From positions 159,501 to 223,500 of the forward strand of contig NZ_MSCC01000002.1 in assembly GCF_002954455.1 (NCBI RefSeq): a stretch of 64,000 nucleotides of DNA, read 5' to 3'. This document shows positions 8,997 to 17,638 of this stretch, one piece after another; the first letter of the stretch is position 1, and every line of letters starts with the position of its first letter. The translations under genes and the position numbers were made by a program. Under the pieces are notes generated by a model that saw nothing but the letters and a program-made list of their open reading frames with translations, was not told where the DNA came from and made no database searches. The DNA comes from Photobacterium aquimaris. GTDB lineage: Bacteria; Pseudomonadota; Gammaproteobacteria; Enterobacterales; Vibrionaceae.

Positions 8997-10616
8997 TTAA
9001 CTTTTTGCTGATTCTGTTAGCACTTGGTAACGATCTTGTCCCCATGCCACAGGTTTCGGTTTATCTTTGATCCACTCATAGAAAGCTTGCTTCATTTGCT
9101 TCACTTTTTGTGGGTATTGCTGAGCCAGATCTTTTGATTCACTTGGATCAAGCTTGTCATTAAATAATTTCACTTTGTTAGTGCCATCATCATAGAAATA
9201 CAATGCCCAATTCTGATCTCGAATCGCCCATGAACCTTTAGATAACTTTTCTAAATTTGGGTTTTTAGGAATGTCATTAGATTCATAGGTGATCCATTTC
9301 CAGTAGCCATGCCAGAACGCATCGTTTTCTTCGCTATAATGCTTCGCACCAGGGCCTGCCCAATAAATATATTGATGCGGCGATTGCTTCGTTTTACCTT
9401 CAAGCACCGGCAAAATATTTTTACCATCAAGCTGCATTTCAGCAGGGATCTTAATGCCCGCAGCAGTCAATGCTGTAGGAAGAATATCTAATGCTGAGAT
9501 CAGAGTATCGTTAGTGCCACCAGCAGGAATATGTTTCGGCCAATATGCCACAAATGGTACCCGTACACCGCCATTGTACATCTGGCCTTTATAGCCACGA
9601 TCCATACCATTCATTGGCATTGGCGATTCATGCACTGCGCCATTATCAGATAAGAAAAATATCAGTGTATTGTCTAATTCACCTTTTTTCTTAAGCAGTT
9701 CAACTATTTGTCCAAGACCTTCATCGGCAGCATTGATCGCAGCAAAATATTTATCGGCTTCAACATTACCGGTATTAAAACGCTCCATATATTTCGCAGG
9801 TGACGCTTCTTCCAATGGAATATGCGGCACACTAAAAGCGAGGTTAATAAAGAACGGTTTGTCACCACTTTGCTCGATAAACTGCAGCGCTTCATTAGTT
9901 AAGTTATGAGTTAAATAACCTGGCGCTGGAATATTTTTACCATTTTGATAAATAGCAGGTGAATTCCATAACGCAGATCCAGATGCGTAGAAACTGTAAG
10001 AGTAATCAAAGCCACGGCTTTCTGGCGCATATTCTTTTGGGGTTACCGGTATTTGGTTATCATGGTAATCACGGGTTTTGTTATTATCTGCAACGGCATT
10101 TTTACTGCTAATTTTAGCATTGTGCCACTTACCAATATTAGCGGTGTTATAACCATTTTCTTGAAATAATGCCGGTAATAATTTGATATCTAGCGGCACA
10201 CCTTGCAGGGCATCATCATTACTGTAAGTACCAAAACTGGTTGGGTAACGGCCAGTAAAAATACCAGCACGAGAAGGGCCACAAACCGGATGAGCTACAA
10301 AAGCATTGGTCATTTTCACGCCTTGCTGAGCGAGACTTGCAACGGTTGGCATCGCCCGCTTAGCTGCATCGACCATTTTATCAAAATCACCTTGATAGCG
10401 AACGGGGACTGGGCGTTCAGCTAAGGTTTTTTTATTCAAACTGTCTAATGCAAAATCTAATTGACCTGTCCCCAGATCGTCCATAACCACTAATAACACA
10501 TTGGGCTGTTTCTCAATGGCCGTTGTTGGAGCTGCGTTTGCTACAGCAGTAGAGGCCATGCAAGCAGCAGCCACAAAACTTGCAATTATTGTCTTCTTCG
10601 TCGAGGACAGGTTCAT
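8997..10616 (-). CDS. Secreted Cys-type sulfatase
   Basis: An arylsulfatase-superfamily enzyme of 539 residues with an N-terminal signal peptide (MNLSSTKKTI... to about residue 29). The sulfatase signature VCGPSRAGIFTGRYP holds Cys112, which must be oxidised to formylglycine. The metal-binding VVMDDLG and LIFFLSDNGAVHE are present, as is the GKWH block. Start 10616 has CAGGAGT upstream; the longer frame to 10655 is not supported. It probably desulfates chondroitin-type oligosaccharides in the periplasm or outside the cell. Its maturase gene lies 70 bases upstream. Substrate position (4-O or 6-O) cannot be told. Confidence 0.88.
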   Translation of the reverse strand: MNLSSTKKTIIASFVAAACMASTAVANAAPTTAIEKQPNVLLVVMDDLGTGQLDFALDSLNKKTLAERPVPVRYQGDFDKMVDAAKRAMPTVASLAQQGVKMTNAFVAHPVCGPSRAGIFTGRYPTSFGTYSNDDALQGVPLDIKLLPALFQENGYNTANIGKWHNAKISSKNAVADNNKTRDYHDNQIPVTPKEYAPESRGFDYSYSFYASGSALWNSPAIYQNGKNIPAPGYLTHNLTNEALQFIEQSGDKPFFINLAFSVPHIPLEEASPAKYMERFNTGNVEADKYFAAINAADEGLGQIVELLKKKGELDNTLIFFLSDNGAVHESPMPMNGMDRGYKGQMYNGGVRVPFVAYWPKHIPAGGTNDTLISALDILPTALTAAGIKIPAEMQLDGKNILPVLEGKTKQSPHQYIYWAGPGAKHYSEENDAFWHGYWKWITYESNDIPKNPNLEKLSKGSWAIRDQNWALYFYDDGTNKVKLFNDKLDPSESKDLAQQYPQKVKQMKQAFYEWIKDKPKPVAWGQDRYQVLTESAKS

Positions 10617-10686
10617 TGTATACTCCTGGTAATATACTGCTGTAACACACAGCAATACGTCTTAAAATTCAATTTAATGATCAATA

Positions 10687-11976
10687 TTATGCTGAGCGTA
10701 ATTGGGTCAAATAAGGCAATGCATCTACCGCAGTTCCGCCTTGCTGAATCGCCTGACTCATCATATGCATTGCAGGTGCGGTATGGCGGAAGATCTGTTG
10801 GTATGAGCGACACAAATAATTTTGTTTATGCTTTTCGCCTGCCACAGTCACCAAGCGGTGTTTCGGACAACCGCCATAACACAAACCATGGACCTCACAT
10901 TGCTGGCATTGTTGGGTCAATTTTTGCGATTTCGCATTTCCAAACCGTTGTTGCTGTTTACTGGTGGCTAACTTAACCAGATCGGTACTAGCAATATTGC
11001 CCAGTTTATTAGCGGGATAAACATAGTGATCACACGAATAAATATCACCATTGGCTTCAATCACCATCGCTTGACCACACTGTTTTGACTGCACACACAC
11101 AGAAGCGGGATAACCAAGCCATGTCGCTAAAATACTGTCAAACATGCGTACAAACACCGTACCAACATCGTGCTGTAACCACTCATCAAACACCTCACTC
11201 ATAAACTGACCATAACCATCAGCAGGCACAGAAAAATGTGTTAATAGTGCGTCTTTTTGTGGTGAATAATGACCACTACTATTGGCTTGATATTGAGGTT
11301 GAACTTCAACAATAGGAATAAACTGTAAGTGGCGGGCGCCTAATGAAGTTAAAAAGCGGTAGGTTTCACGGCCTTTATTCCAATTTTGATCATTGATAAC
11401 CGTTAGAATATTAAATTCAACCTGATATTCTAAAAGTAATTCAATCGCTTTTTTAACCCGTTCAAAAGTAGGTTTACCATTAACAGATATACGATATTTA
11501 TCATGAACATCTGGCGTACCATCAACTGAGACACCGATTAAAAACTTATGCTCTGCAAAAAATTGCGCCCACTGACGATTGATAGCTACCGCATTAGTTT
11601 GAAAACTATTGGTTATGTTTTTCCCTGCGCCATATTGGGCTTGGTATTTAACCACGTTACGATAAAAGTCTAATCCCGCGAGCGTCGGCTCTCCACCCTG
11701 CCATGAAAAATCGATATCGTTACTATTTTGGCTGGCAATATAATGACGAACATAACGCTTTAGGGTTGCATCTGACATTTGATCACTACTCGCCACAGTA
11801 GCACTTGAAGTCGCAGTATTTACAGTCGAGCTACAACGGTTAGCACTGGTATTACCGACAACAGTTTCTTTTTCTAAATAGAAACAATAATCACATTTTA
11901 AATTACAGCGATAACTGGTTGGCTTAGCCATCATATGAAAACGTGCTTGCTGAGACGGAAATGAGGACTGCGCCAT
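10687..11976 (-). CDS. Radical SAM anaerobic sulfatase-maturating enzyme (anSME)
   Basis: Converts the sulfatase active-site Cys or Ser to formylglycine without oxygen. The radical-SAM cluster motif CNLKCDYC (Cys24, Cys28, Cys31) is at the N-terminus. The C-terminal SPASM region has many Cys residues (CVQSKQCG, YSCDHYVYP, CQQCEVHGLCYGGCPKHR) for two auxiliary iron-sulfur clusters. A Ser/Thr-rich stretch of about 25-30 residues (around residues 38-66) is inserted right after the cluster loop and is not usual. ATG 11976 follows AAAGGG. The gene sits directly upstream of the sulfatase, its likely substrate. Function in both oxic and anoxic conditions cannot be judged. Confidence 0.88.
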   Translation of the reverse strand: MAQSSFPSQQARFHMMAKPTSYRCNLKCDYCFYLEKETVVGNTSANRCSSTVNTATSSATVASSDQMSDATLKRYVRHYIASQNSNDIDFSWQGGEPTLAGLDFYRNVVKYQAQYGAGKNITNSFQTNAVAINRQWAQFFAEHKFLIGVSVDGTPDVHDKYRISVNGKPTFERVKKAIELLLEYQVEFNILTVINDQNWNKGRETYRFLTSLGARHLQFIPIVEVQPQYQANSSGHYSPQKDALLTHFSVPADGYGQFMSEVFDEWLQHDVGTVFVRMFDSILATWLGYPASVCVQSKQCGQAMVIEANGDIYSCDHYVYPANKLGNIASTDLVKLATSKQQQRFGNAKSQKLTQQCQQCEVHGLCYGGCPKHRLVTVAGEKHKQNYLCRSYQQIFRHTAPAMHMMSQAIQQGGTAVDALPYLTQLRSA

Positions 11977-12025
11977 AATTACCCTTTAAATGCTTTCGAA
12001 ATACTGATAAGGTATCATACGAAAG

Positions 12026-12075
12026 AAAATGAAAGATTAAAGCGGCTAAGATCACAAACAAAATAAAATGAAAGC
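12026..12075. promoter_or_regulatory. Two AAAATGAAAG boxes upstream of the anSME gene
   Basis: AAAATGAAAG occurs at 12026-12035 and 12065-12074. The second is part of a 13-base match (ATAAAATGAAAGC) also present upstream of the polysaccharide lyase gene. They may be operator sites for a shared regulator. In an AT-rich genome chance recurrence is possible. Confidence 0.3.
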
Positions 12076-12109
12076 TAACGTAAGTTTTTTATCCAAAAAA
12101 CACCAAATG

Positions 12110-12157
12110 AAAAAAAACCGTCACCAATAGAAATTGTATTATCTATTTAGTGACGGC
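12110..12157 (-). terminator. Rho-independent terminator of the polysaccharide lyase gene
   Basis: CCGTCAC (12118-12124) pairs with GTGACGG (12150-12156). Read on the minus strand it is followed by eight T, just after the lyase stop codon. Confidence 0.85.
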
Positions 12158-12176
12158 TATATCAGTGACTCAATAA

Positions 12177-14618
12177 TTAGTCAGCAGCAACTCTTTTTAG
12201 CGTAAAGGTATAACTTTGGCCAACTAACCCATCGACATTAATCATCAGATTTCCCTGACCATCGAGCTGCAATCGTTGCTCAATATCAGTTTCAATTTCA
12301 ACCGGCTTATGCAGCCTGATATGTAACATTGTTTGTGTTTGTAACGGATCACTCACCGCAAGCTTTAACTCACGATCATCTTTTTCAACCATCAGCGCCA
12401 TTTTTGAAAATACGCTAAGCTGGTTAGTGACTTTGACACCTTGATCTGTCCATATATTAGCAGCGGTTATAGCTTGTTCTTTATGAGTGACAATATGGGC
12501 TAACTTATCATTACGACGTACTTTAATCGGCATTTCCTCAATGAAATCTTGTACATCTTCTTTATCCGCATTAGGCATTAATACATAGGCATAGTGATCA
12601 TTTTCAGCCGTTTGTGCGATAGTTGCAGTAACAAAATTGGCGCTAACTTGTCCACTATGTACACCAATATCACTCCAATCTCCCGTTTGTATCTGCTGCT
12701 CAACGGTGACGGTTGTTGGTTTTAGAAATACATAGCTAATATCACTGTCATCAAGCTTGCTATTAGTCAGAGTTAATGTGCGTAACTTCATAGTATGGCT
12801 TAACTGTGGTTGCCAGCGTTTACCATTAACAAACAGCTTATTGTTACCGACATCAGCTAATTTTCGGTTCATTACCGTGGTGGTTATATCTGCTGGTGTC
12901 GTCGACTTAATATCAGAACCAAGCATCACAATTTCATCTTCAAACATAAACCATGACTTATTAGCCGTTAAGGTATTATTCCAATTACTGAACATCATTC
13001 CCGCAGCACCAATATCATCAAAACGTAGCGAGCCAACCCAATCCATTTGTGTTTGACGTCCACCTTTAATTTGATTACGTTGACCATCACAATCAGCCAT
13101 CACTTGGTTATCAACTGTTGTACCGTCAAGGCGGTAACGGTTTACTGCTGGCCAATAATTATGGTAATGATCAAGCTGACCATTATAGAGGTAACCCATG
13201 CCATCACCGGTGAACCACCCTTGTTTATTTTCATTATTCATACACTCAAAATTACCTAAGCGACTAGAGTGCATGGCTAAACTGAAACTCCAATCATCAC
13301 CACGATAGACAACCCTGTCCATCGCTGGATAGTTAAAGAATCCTTGCAGTTGTTCACCATTTACCTCAGGATCTGCAACTAAGACTTTAGCCTTTTGATA
13401 ATTGCCGACATGCTTAATCGAGGTAAAAAAGTCGAAAAATGTGTCTTGAGTAATTTGAGTTTTGATAAGATTTTGCAACAGTGCTTTTACCTGAGGATCA
13501 GCACCATCAATATAATGCAATAGTGATGCTATGACTAAATGGCCCACATGATGGCCTTGTTCTTTTGGTCGAGATATTGCACGTCCATTGACAAATTCCA
13601 TCATGCTACCGCGCTCTAATAATGGCGCGTAACTTTTAAAAATAATCGGATAAATATTTTTAAGTACAGGATCGGTTGCTTGCCAAGGCGATCCAGCGAC
13701 TAAATCTAATTGTGCGCCAAGACCACTGAGTAATACATTGCCGTAAGTGCCGTTATAGGCAATATCATAATGCTGTAAAAAACTACCATCACTATAAAAG
13801 CCATCACTGGTTGTCACTTCTGCTAAAACAGGCGATAAAGCGCCGATAGCAGCTTCTATTTCAGCGCTATTGTTATCCAGAATACCACGCAGAATAACCA
13901 CTTGAGTATTATCTGTGCGATTACCTCCCGTCGATAAACGGTAATGAGGATTACTTGACACATCAGCACCAGGCCCTGCACCTAAATGGGTGGCTTCTGG
14001 CGTGAAATAACGAGTTGCTTGCGTGTGAGCGGTAATTAATTGCGGCGGTAATTGGTCATATAACAACACTAAAATATTATGAATATCTTTTGGTGTACCC
14101 AGTTCCCAATGCCACCAGTTGCCCCATTCTTTTACGCCAACTTTATAATAATGTTGATTTAGAAATGCCATGCCATCAATAATGGCACTCAGTAATTCAG
14201 CATTATTCTGTAACTGCCCATCACGCAAATGGTAAGCTTTTGCCATGTCAAATAAGCGTTGATAAGAAGTACGTATATTTGCCCCTAATACTTTTTTACC
14301 GGTATCCGTTTGCGCATCTAATACCACATCACTCCACAAACTGGTGCGAGTAGGAGCAGTTAACATTGATGACCAATATCTATCTGCGGCATTATTGGTT
14401 GTAATAACGGTTTGTTTTAAGGTGTCATCAAAGGGAATAGTAACATCACCAAGAAAGCTCGCCGCCCAACGTTGGCGTAATGCTTGATACTCAACTAACG
14501 GCTGTGATTGCTGATGATTAACTATCGAGGTCGTGTTAGGTTGAGCAAATACAGAGGTAGGTACGATCAATATCGATAACGCCACGGCAATAGATACCGC
14601 TAAATTAGCATGTTTCAT
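12177..14618 (-). CDS. Secreted polysaccharide lyase family 8 (chondroitin AC/hyaluronate lyase type)
   Basis: An 813-residue secreted lyase that should cut uronate-containing glycosaminoglycans by beta-elimination, releasing unsaturated disaccharides. A signal peptide (residues 1 to about 25, VFAQP) is followed by the alpha/alpha-toroid domain and beta-sandwich domains. The catalytic set is visible: Asn233 (GGNRTDN), His283 (LQHYDIAYNGTYG) and Tyr292, with the same spacing (50 and 9 residues) as Asn349/His399/Tyr408 of pneumococcal hyaluronate lyase. Arg346 and Arg350 (NGRAISR) and an aromatic patch EWGNWWHWELGTPKDIHN follow the family. Family 8 also holds xanthan and alginate-like lyases. 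The neighbouring sulfatase and tagatose-bisphosphate aldolase favour chondroitin sulfate. RBS GGATAAAGGA precedes ATG 14618. Confidence 0.9.
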   Translation of the reverse strand: MKHANLAVSIAVALSILIVPTSVFAQPNTTSIVNHQQSQPLVEYQALRQRWAASFLGDVTIPFDDTLKQTVITTNNAADRYWSSMLTAPTRTSLWSDVVLDAQTDTGKKVLGANIRTSYQRLFDMAKAYHLRDGQLQNNAELLSAIIDGMAFLNQHYYKVGVKEWGNWWHWELGTPKDIHNILVLLYDQLPPQLITAHTQATRYFTPEATHLGAGPGADVSSNPHYRLSTGGNRTDNTQVVILRGILDNNSAEIEAAIGALSPVLAEVTTSDGFYSDGSFLQHYDIAYNGTYGNVLLSGLGAQLDLVAGSPWQATDPVLKNIYPIIFKSYAPLLERGSMMEFVNGRAISRPKEQGHHVGHLVIASLLHYIDGADPQVKALLQNLIKTQITQDTFFDFFTSIKHVGNYQKAKVLVADPEVNGEQLQGFFNYPAMDRVVYRGDDWSFSLAMHSSRLGNFECMNNENKQGWFTGDGMGYLYNGQLDHYHNYWPAVNRYRLDGTTVDNQVMADCDGQRNQIKGGRQTQMDWVGSLRFDDIGAAGMMFSNWNNTLTANKSWFMFEDEIVMLGSDIKSTTPADITTTVMNRKLADVGNNKLFVNGKRWQPQLSHTMKLRTLTLTNSKLDDSDISYVFLKPTTVTVEQQIQTGDWSDIGVHSGQVSANFVTATIAQTAENDHYAYVLMPNADKEDVQDFIEEMPIKVRRNDKLAHIVTHKEQAITAANIWTDQGVKVTNQLSVFSKMALMVEKDDRELKLAVSDPLQTQTMLHIRLHKPVEIETDIEQRLQLDGQGNLMINVDGLVGQSYTFTLKRVAAD

Positions 14619-14666
14619 TATTCCTTTATCCTTCCGTTATTAATTTTCGTTTAATTACGATAAAGG

Positions 14667-14679
14667 ATAAAATGAAAGC
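14667..14679. promoter_or_regulatory. ATAAAATGAAAGC box upstream of the lyase gene
   Basis: The same 13 bases occur upstream of the anSME gene (12063-12075), and a weaker copy (ACAAAATGAAATC) lies near 7334-7346 upstream of gatY. A shared regulatory role is inferred only. Confidence 0.3.
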
Positions 14680-14827
14680 AAAAAAGCACTGGCATCACTA
14701 TTTTTTGATCGAAAAATGGCCCTTATTTTACTTTTAGCCACAATATCACAACTGAAAGTTGCATATCTGTCAAAGCGAAAACAATGGCCATTGTTGAACT
14801 AGTTACATACAGCAACCATAAATAACG

Positions 14828-15124
14828 TTAAAACGTACCACCTGTATGCCAAAAAATGCCTACTACCATTGCCATATCCATTAAAAATCCAAGACTGTTA
14901 CCAACCCAAATAGGTGGATTTTTATGAACAAAACCGTACACGGCCCATAATGCGGCGAGGAGCGCATAAAGCACCCATGTAGTTAACGATAATCCTAAAG
15001 CATGCTCACTATGAGAAAAAAATAATTTATATAACTGTGGCAATGTGGCTAATGGACCAACAACTCCCATCAATAACATAAAAGGTTCAAATGCTGCAGC
15101 TAAACGCTTAAAACGAGTTATCAT
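14828..15124 (-). CDS. SemiSWEET-type sugar transporter
   Basis: A 98-residue membrane protein with three predicted helices and the PQ-loop motif GPLATLPQLYKLF in helix 1, as in bacterial SemiSWEETs, which dimerise into a sugar facilitator. SLTTWVLYALLAALWAVYG and PIWVGNSLGFLMD match helices 2 and 3 of the family. It lies 200 bases upstream of the polysaccharide lyase on the same strand, so it may move a mono- or disaccharide released by the locus; the substrate is not known. The length is the family norm. Confidence 0.75.
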   Translation of the reverse strand: MITRFKRLAAAFEPFMLLMGVVGPLATLPQLYKLFFSHSEHALGLSLTTWVLYALLAALWAVYGFVHKNPPIWVGNSLGFLMDMAMVVGIFWHTGGTF

Positions 15125-15255
15125 CCATAATCCTCATGTACATCGATGTTGTGATTAATACAACTCAAAAGATATTGAAAAAAAACCATTGATTACCATT
15201 TAATAACAAATAGTGATCAATATTCACAATATACACTTTTTTCACTCAACTGCCA

Positions 15256-15283
15256 TTGACTTAATGTGTAATCTCACTATTCT
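15256..15283 (+). promoter_or_regulatory. Possible sigma-70 promoter for a small plus-strand transcript
   Basis: TTGACT (15256-15261) and TATTCT (15278-15283) are separated by 16 bases. Both flanking genes run on the minus strand, so a plus-strand promoter here would drive a separate short RNA. Confidence 0.3.
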
Positions 15284-15341
15284 AGATTTAGAACAAATGA
15301 CAATGTATACCAACAAGATAGCTCACTATGGAAGGTGTTAT

Positions 15342-15392
15342 ATGGATTTACTGCGTGGCTTATATTCACTACTAGAATCAATTTTTGAATAA
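15342..15392 (+). CDS. Possible 16-residue peptide
   Basis: ATG at 15342 preceded by AAGG encodes MDLLRGLYSLLESIFE, an amphipathic-looking peptide, inside the candidate small RNA. The reading frame is too short to prove that it is translated. Confidence 0.15.
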   Translation: MDLLRGLYSLLESIFE

Positions 15393-15416
15393 TGAAACTT
15401 ATTTCTTTTCAGCATT

Positions 15417-15454
15417 AAGTCGTAAGTTATCTTTCCAATTATTACTTACGACTT
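15417..15454. terminator. Hairpin terminator, plus-strand T-rich tail
   Basis: AAGTCGTAAGT (15417-15427) and ACTTACGACTT (15444-15454) are perfect 11-bp arms with a 16-base loop. The plus strand continues TATTTGTTTT. It also lies just after the minus-strand esterase gene and may serve it. Confidence 0.6.
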
Positions 15455-15462
15455 TATTTGTT

Positions 15463-16398
15463 TTACGCCTCATCTATAGCTAAAAACGTATTTATTCTCT
15501 CGTATACTTGCTGACAATAAGTCGGTACTACATTTTCTAAATTTAAAAAAGCATGCACCATATTCGGCACATGATAATGCTGAGCACTGACGCCTTGCTG
15601 GCATAATTTCTGATAATAATAGCGACCATCATCACGTAAGGGACAAAACTCGGTCGTGATCACTAATGTTGCCGGAAAATGTTCACTAATCGCTAGCCAT
15701 AATGGCGAGGCATTATATCTATCATCTTTAGCTGCAAAATATTGTTCAAAATACCACTCAATTTTATCTGTCTGCAGAAAATAATTGCGGCCATTAATCA
15801 CTGTTGAGGGTAAAGATAAGGTGTAATCAAGGCTTGGATAAATAAGTACTTGTTTATGAATCGATATTGCATTGTCTTGTTGAGCCAATGCACACAATGT
15901 AGCTGCAAGTGCCCCCCCTGCAGAATCGCCACCAATAGAAACTTGTGGTGAATAATTAACCCCCATTCGATCCAATTGAGGCAATAACTGCTGCAAACAC
16001 AAATAACCATCATTCACAGCTGCAGGATAAGGATGTTCAGGCGCTAAACGGTAATCAATGGCAACCACAATATGCTGGGTGGCTAGTGCCAATTTACGAC
16101 AAATAGGATCATAAACAGCAATACTACCTGCAACATGGCCGCCACCATGCAAATACATCAAAATAGGTAACGGCTGCTGAGGTTGTGGGTGATAAACCCT
16201 AATCGGTACATGTTCAATAGCAGCATCGTTAACCATTGGTATATAAGGGATATCAGTAACCAATGACTGGGTAATAGTGGCTAATCCTTGCCGTGCGCGT
16301 GTTGCACTCAATGGAGCACCTGTTGCATTTAATGCTGCCAATTGCAGATTAAATTCATCGAGCCACACTGCTAATGCATCATCTATTTTACGTTTCAA
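15463..16398 (-). CDS. Alpha/beta hydrolase, HSL (family IV) esterase
   Basis: A 311-residue esterase of the hormone-sensitive-lipase group. It has the oxyanion motif HGGG (residues 84-87), the DYRLAPEHPYPAA block, the nucleophile elbow GGDSAGG (Ser159), and a C-terminal Asp (CPLRDD) and His (MVHAFLNL) completing the triad. No signal peptide is seen, so it is likely cytoplasmic. It lies upstream of the SemiSWEET and lyase genes on the same strand; a role in removing acyl groups from imported sugars is possible but unproven. Confidence 0.85.
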   Translation of the reverse strand: MKRKIDDALAVWLDEFNLQLAALNATGAPLSATRARQGLATITQSLVTDIPYIPMVNDAAIEHVPIRVYHPQPQQPLPILMYLHGGGHVAGSIAVYDPICRKLALATQHIVVAIDYRLAPEHPYPAAVNDGYLCLQQLLPQLDRMGVNYSPQVSIGGDSAGGALAATLCALAQQDNAISIHKQVLIYPSLDYTLSLPSTVINGRNYFLQTDKIEWYFEQYFAAKDDRYNASPLWLAISEHFPATLVITTEFCPLRDDGRYYYQKLCQQGVSAQHYHVPNMVHAFLNLENVVPTYCQQVYERINTFLAIDEA

Positions 16399-16518
16399 TT
16401 GCCAGATCTCCTTTCACAACGTTATTTATTGAGTCATGACATGAAAAACAACAATATCATCAGTAATATACCGATATCTAAATTATAATCTATTGGTGTT
16501 AGTTGATACTATTAGAGC

Positions 16519-16554
16519 AAAAAAAAGATGATAAGTGGGGAAACTTATCATCTT
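16519..16554 (-). terminator. Rho-independent terminator of the ribose operon
   Basis: AAGATGATAAGT / GGGGAA loop / ACTTATCATCTT is a perfect 12-bp hairpin. On the minus strand a run of eight T follows, downstream of rbsR. Confidence 0.9.
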
Positions 16555-16595
16555 AGTAACATATTCTGTTATTCAATATTGGCTGATACGACAGA

Positions 16596-17606
16596 TTAAT
16601 TCGCGATAATCTTCACACTATTACGAGTGACTAAAGTAGGCTCTAGTTGAATTGTTTGAGTATCACTGGCTGGATTATCTAACCGTTTAAGTAAGGTTTC
16701 CACTGCAGCCTGTCCTAAGCGATACTTTGGTTGATGGATGGTGGTCAATGTCGGTGACATAAATTTTGCTATATGGATGTCATCATAACCAATCACGGAT
16801 AAATCATTAGGAATATTAACCCCACATTCATTAGCCGCATTGATAACCCCCATTGCCATCATGTCATTAGCCACAAAAATTGCACTCGGTAAACGGCCAT
16901 GCTGATACATTTCCATAAAGGCAGTATAGCCACCTTCACATTCAAAATCAGATTCGACAATCCAGCTTGAATTAAAACTTAATTTCGCTTCATTCATCGC
17001 CCGTTTATAGCCCTCATAACGCATTTGCGCTTGGTAACGAATCAAAGGCCCGGTAATACAACCAATATCAGTATGGCCAGCAGCTATCAAATATTGAGTC
17101 GCCATATAGCCACCCCGCAGCGAGTTATCTTGAATCTTGTCGCTAGTAAATAGCATTGAGCCCCAATCCATCACCACAACGGGAATATCAGGGTAATGCT
17201 CAAACACATCGATCTGCTCACCTTCTAATGACGAACACATCAAAATTAAGCCATCAACACGCTTTTGCAATAGGGTATTAATTGATTCTCGCATCCGTTG
17301 GTGATCACCTTCGGTATTACACAAAATAAGGCTATACCCCTGTTGATAACAGCTACGCTCAACACCTTTTACTACTTCACCAAAAAAAGGGTTGGTTGAT
17401 GTTGTCACTAACATGCCCAAGGTTTTGGTGCGATTAACTTTAAAACTACGCGCCAATACAGATGGTCCGCTGTAATGAAGCTCTTTAGCGGCATTATTAA
17501 CCCGTGCTGATATTTCATCACTTACAAAGCGGGTGTTGTTAATAACATGGCTGACAGTGGATGTAGAAACTCCAGCTAATTTTGCGATATCTTTCATCGT
17601 TGCCAT
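16596..17606 (-). CDS. rbsR: Ribose operon repressor RbsR (LacI family)
   Basis: A 336-residue LacI/GalR regulator very similar to E. coli RbsR. The helix-turn-helix MATMKDIAKLAGVSTSTVSH is followed by the periplasmic-binding-protein-like domain with TSTNPFFGEVVKGVERSC, LQKRVDGLILMC, IQDNSLRGG and VIGYDDIHIAKFMSPTLTT. It should bind the two CGAAACGTTTCG palindromes upstream of rbsD and release them on binding ribose. It is the last gene of the operon, 32 bases after rbsK, with AAAGGA before its ATG. Confidence 0.9.
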   Translation of the reverse strand: MATMKDIAKLAGVSTSTVSHVINNTRFVSDEISARVNNAAKELHYSGPSVLARSFKVNRTKTLGMLVTTSTNPFFGEVVKGVERSCYQQGYSLILCNTEGDHQRMRESINTLLQKRVDGLILMCSSLEGEQIDVFEHYPDIPVVVMDWGSMLFTSDKIQDNSLRGGYMATQYLIAAGHTDIGCITGPLIRYQAQMRYEGYKRAMNEAKLSFNSSWIVESDFECEGGYTAFMEMYQHGRLPSAIFVANDMMAMGVINAANECGVNIPNDLSVIGYDDIHIAKFMSPTLTTIHQPKYRLGQAAVETLLKRLDNPASDTQTIQLEPTLVTRNSVKIIAN

Positions 17607-17638
17607 GTTATTTTTCCTTTGTTGAGTACTTACTTACA

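Larger units (their letters stand above)
15290..15465 (+). ncRNA. Candidate small RNA between the SemiSWEET and esterase genes
   Basis: A promoter-like pair ends near 15283 and a perfect 11-bp hairpin with a T-rich tail ends near 15465, which would give an RNA of about 170 bases. It contains a possible 16-codon reading frame with an AAGG site. Nothing here matches a small RNA known to me. The hairpin could instead only be the terminator of the esterase gene. Confidence 0.25.

Noticed and set aside
15190..15236. CRP-like site AGTGATCAATATTCACA
   Set aside because: The half-sites are separated by 7 bases instead of 6, which CRP tolerates poorly.
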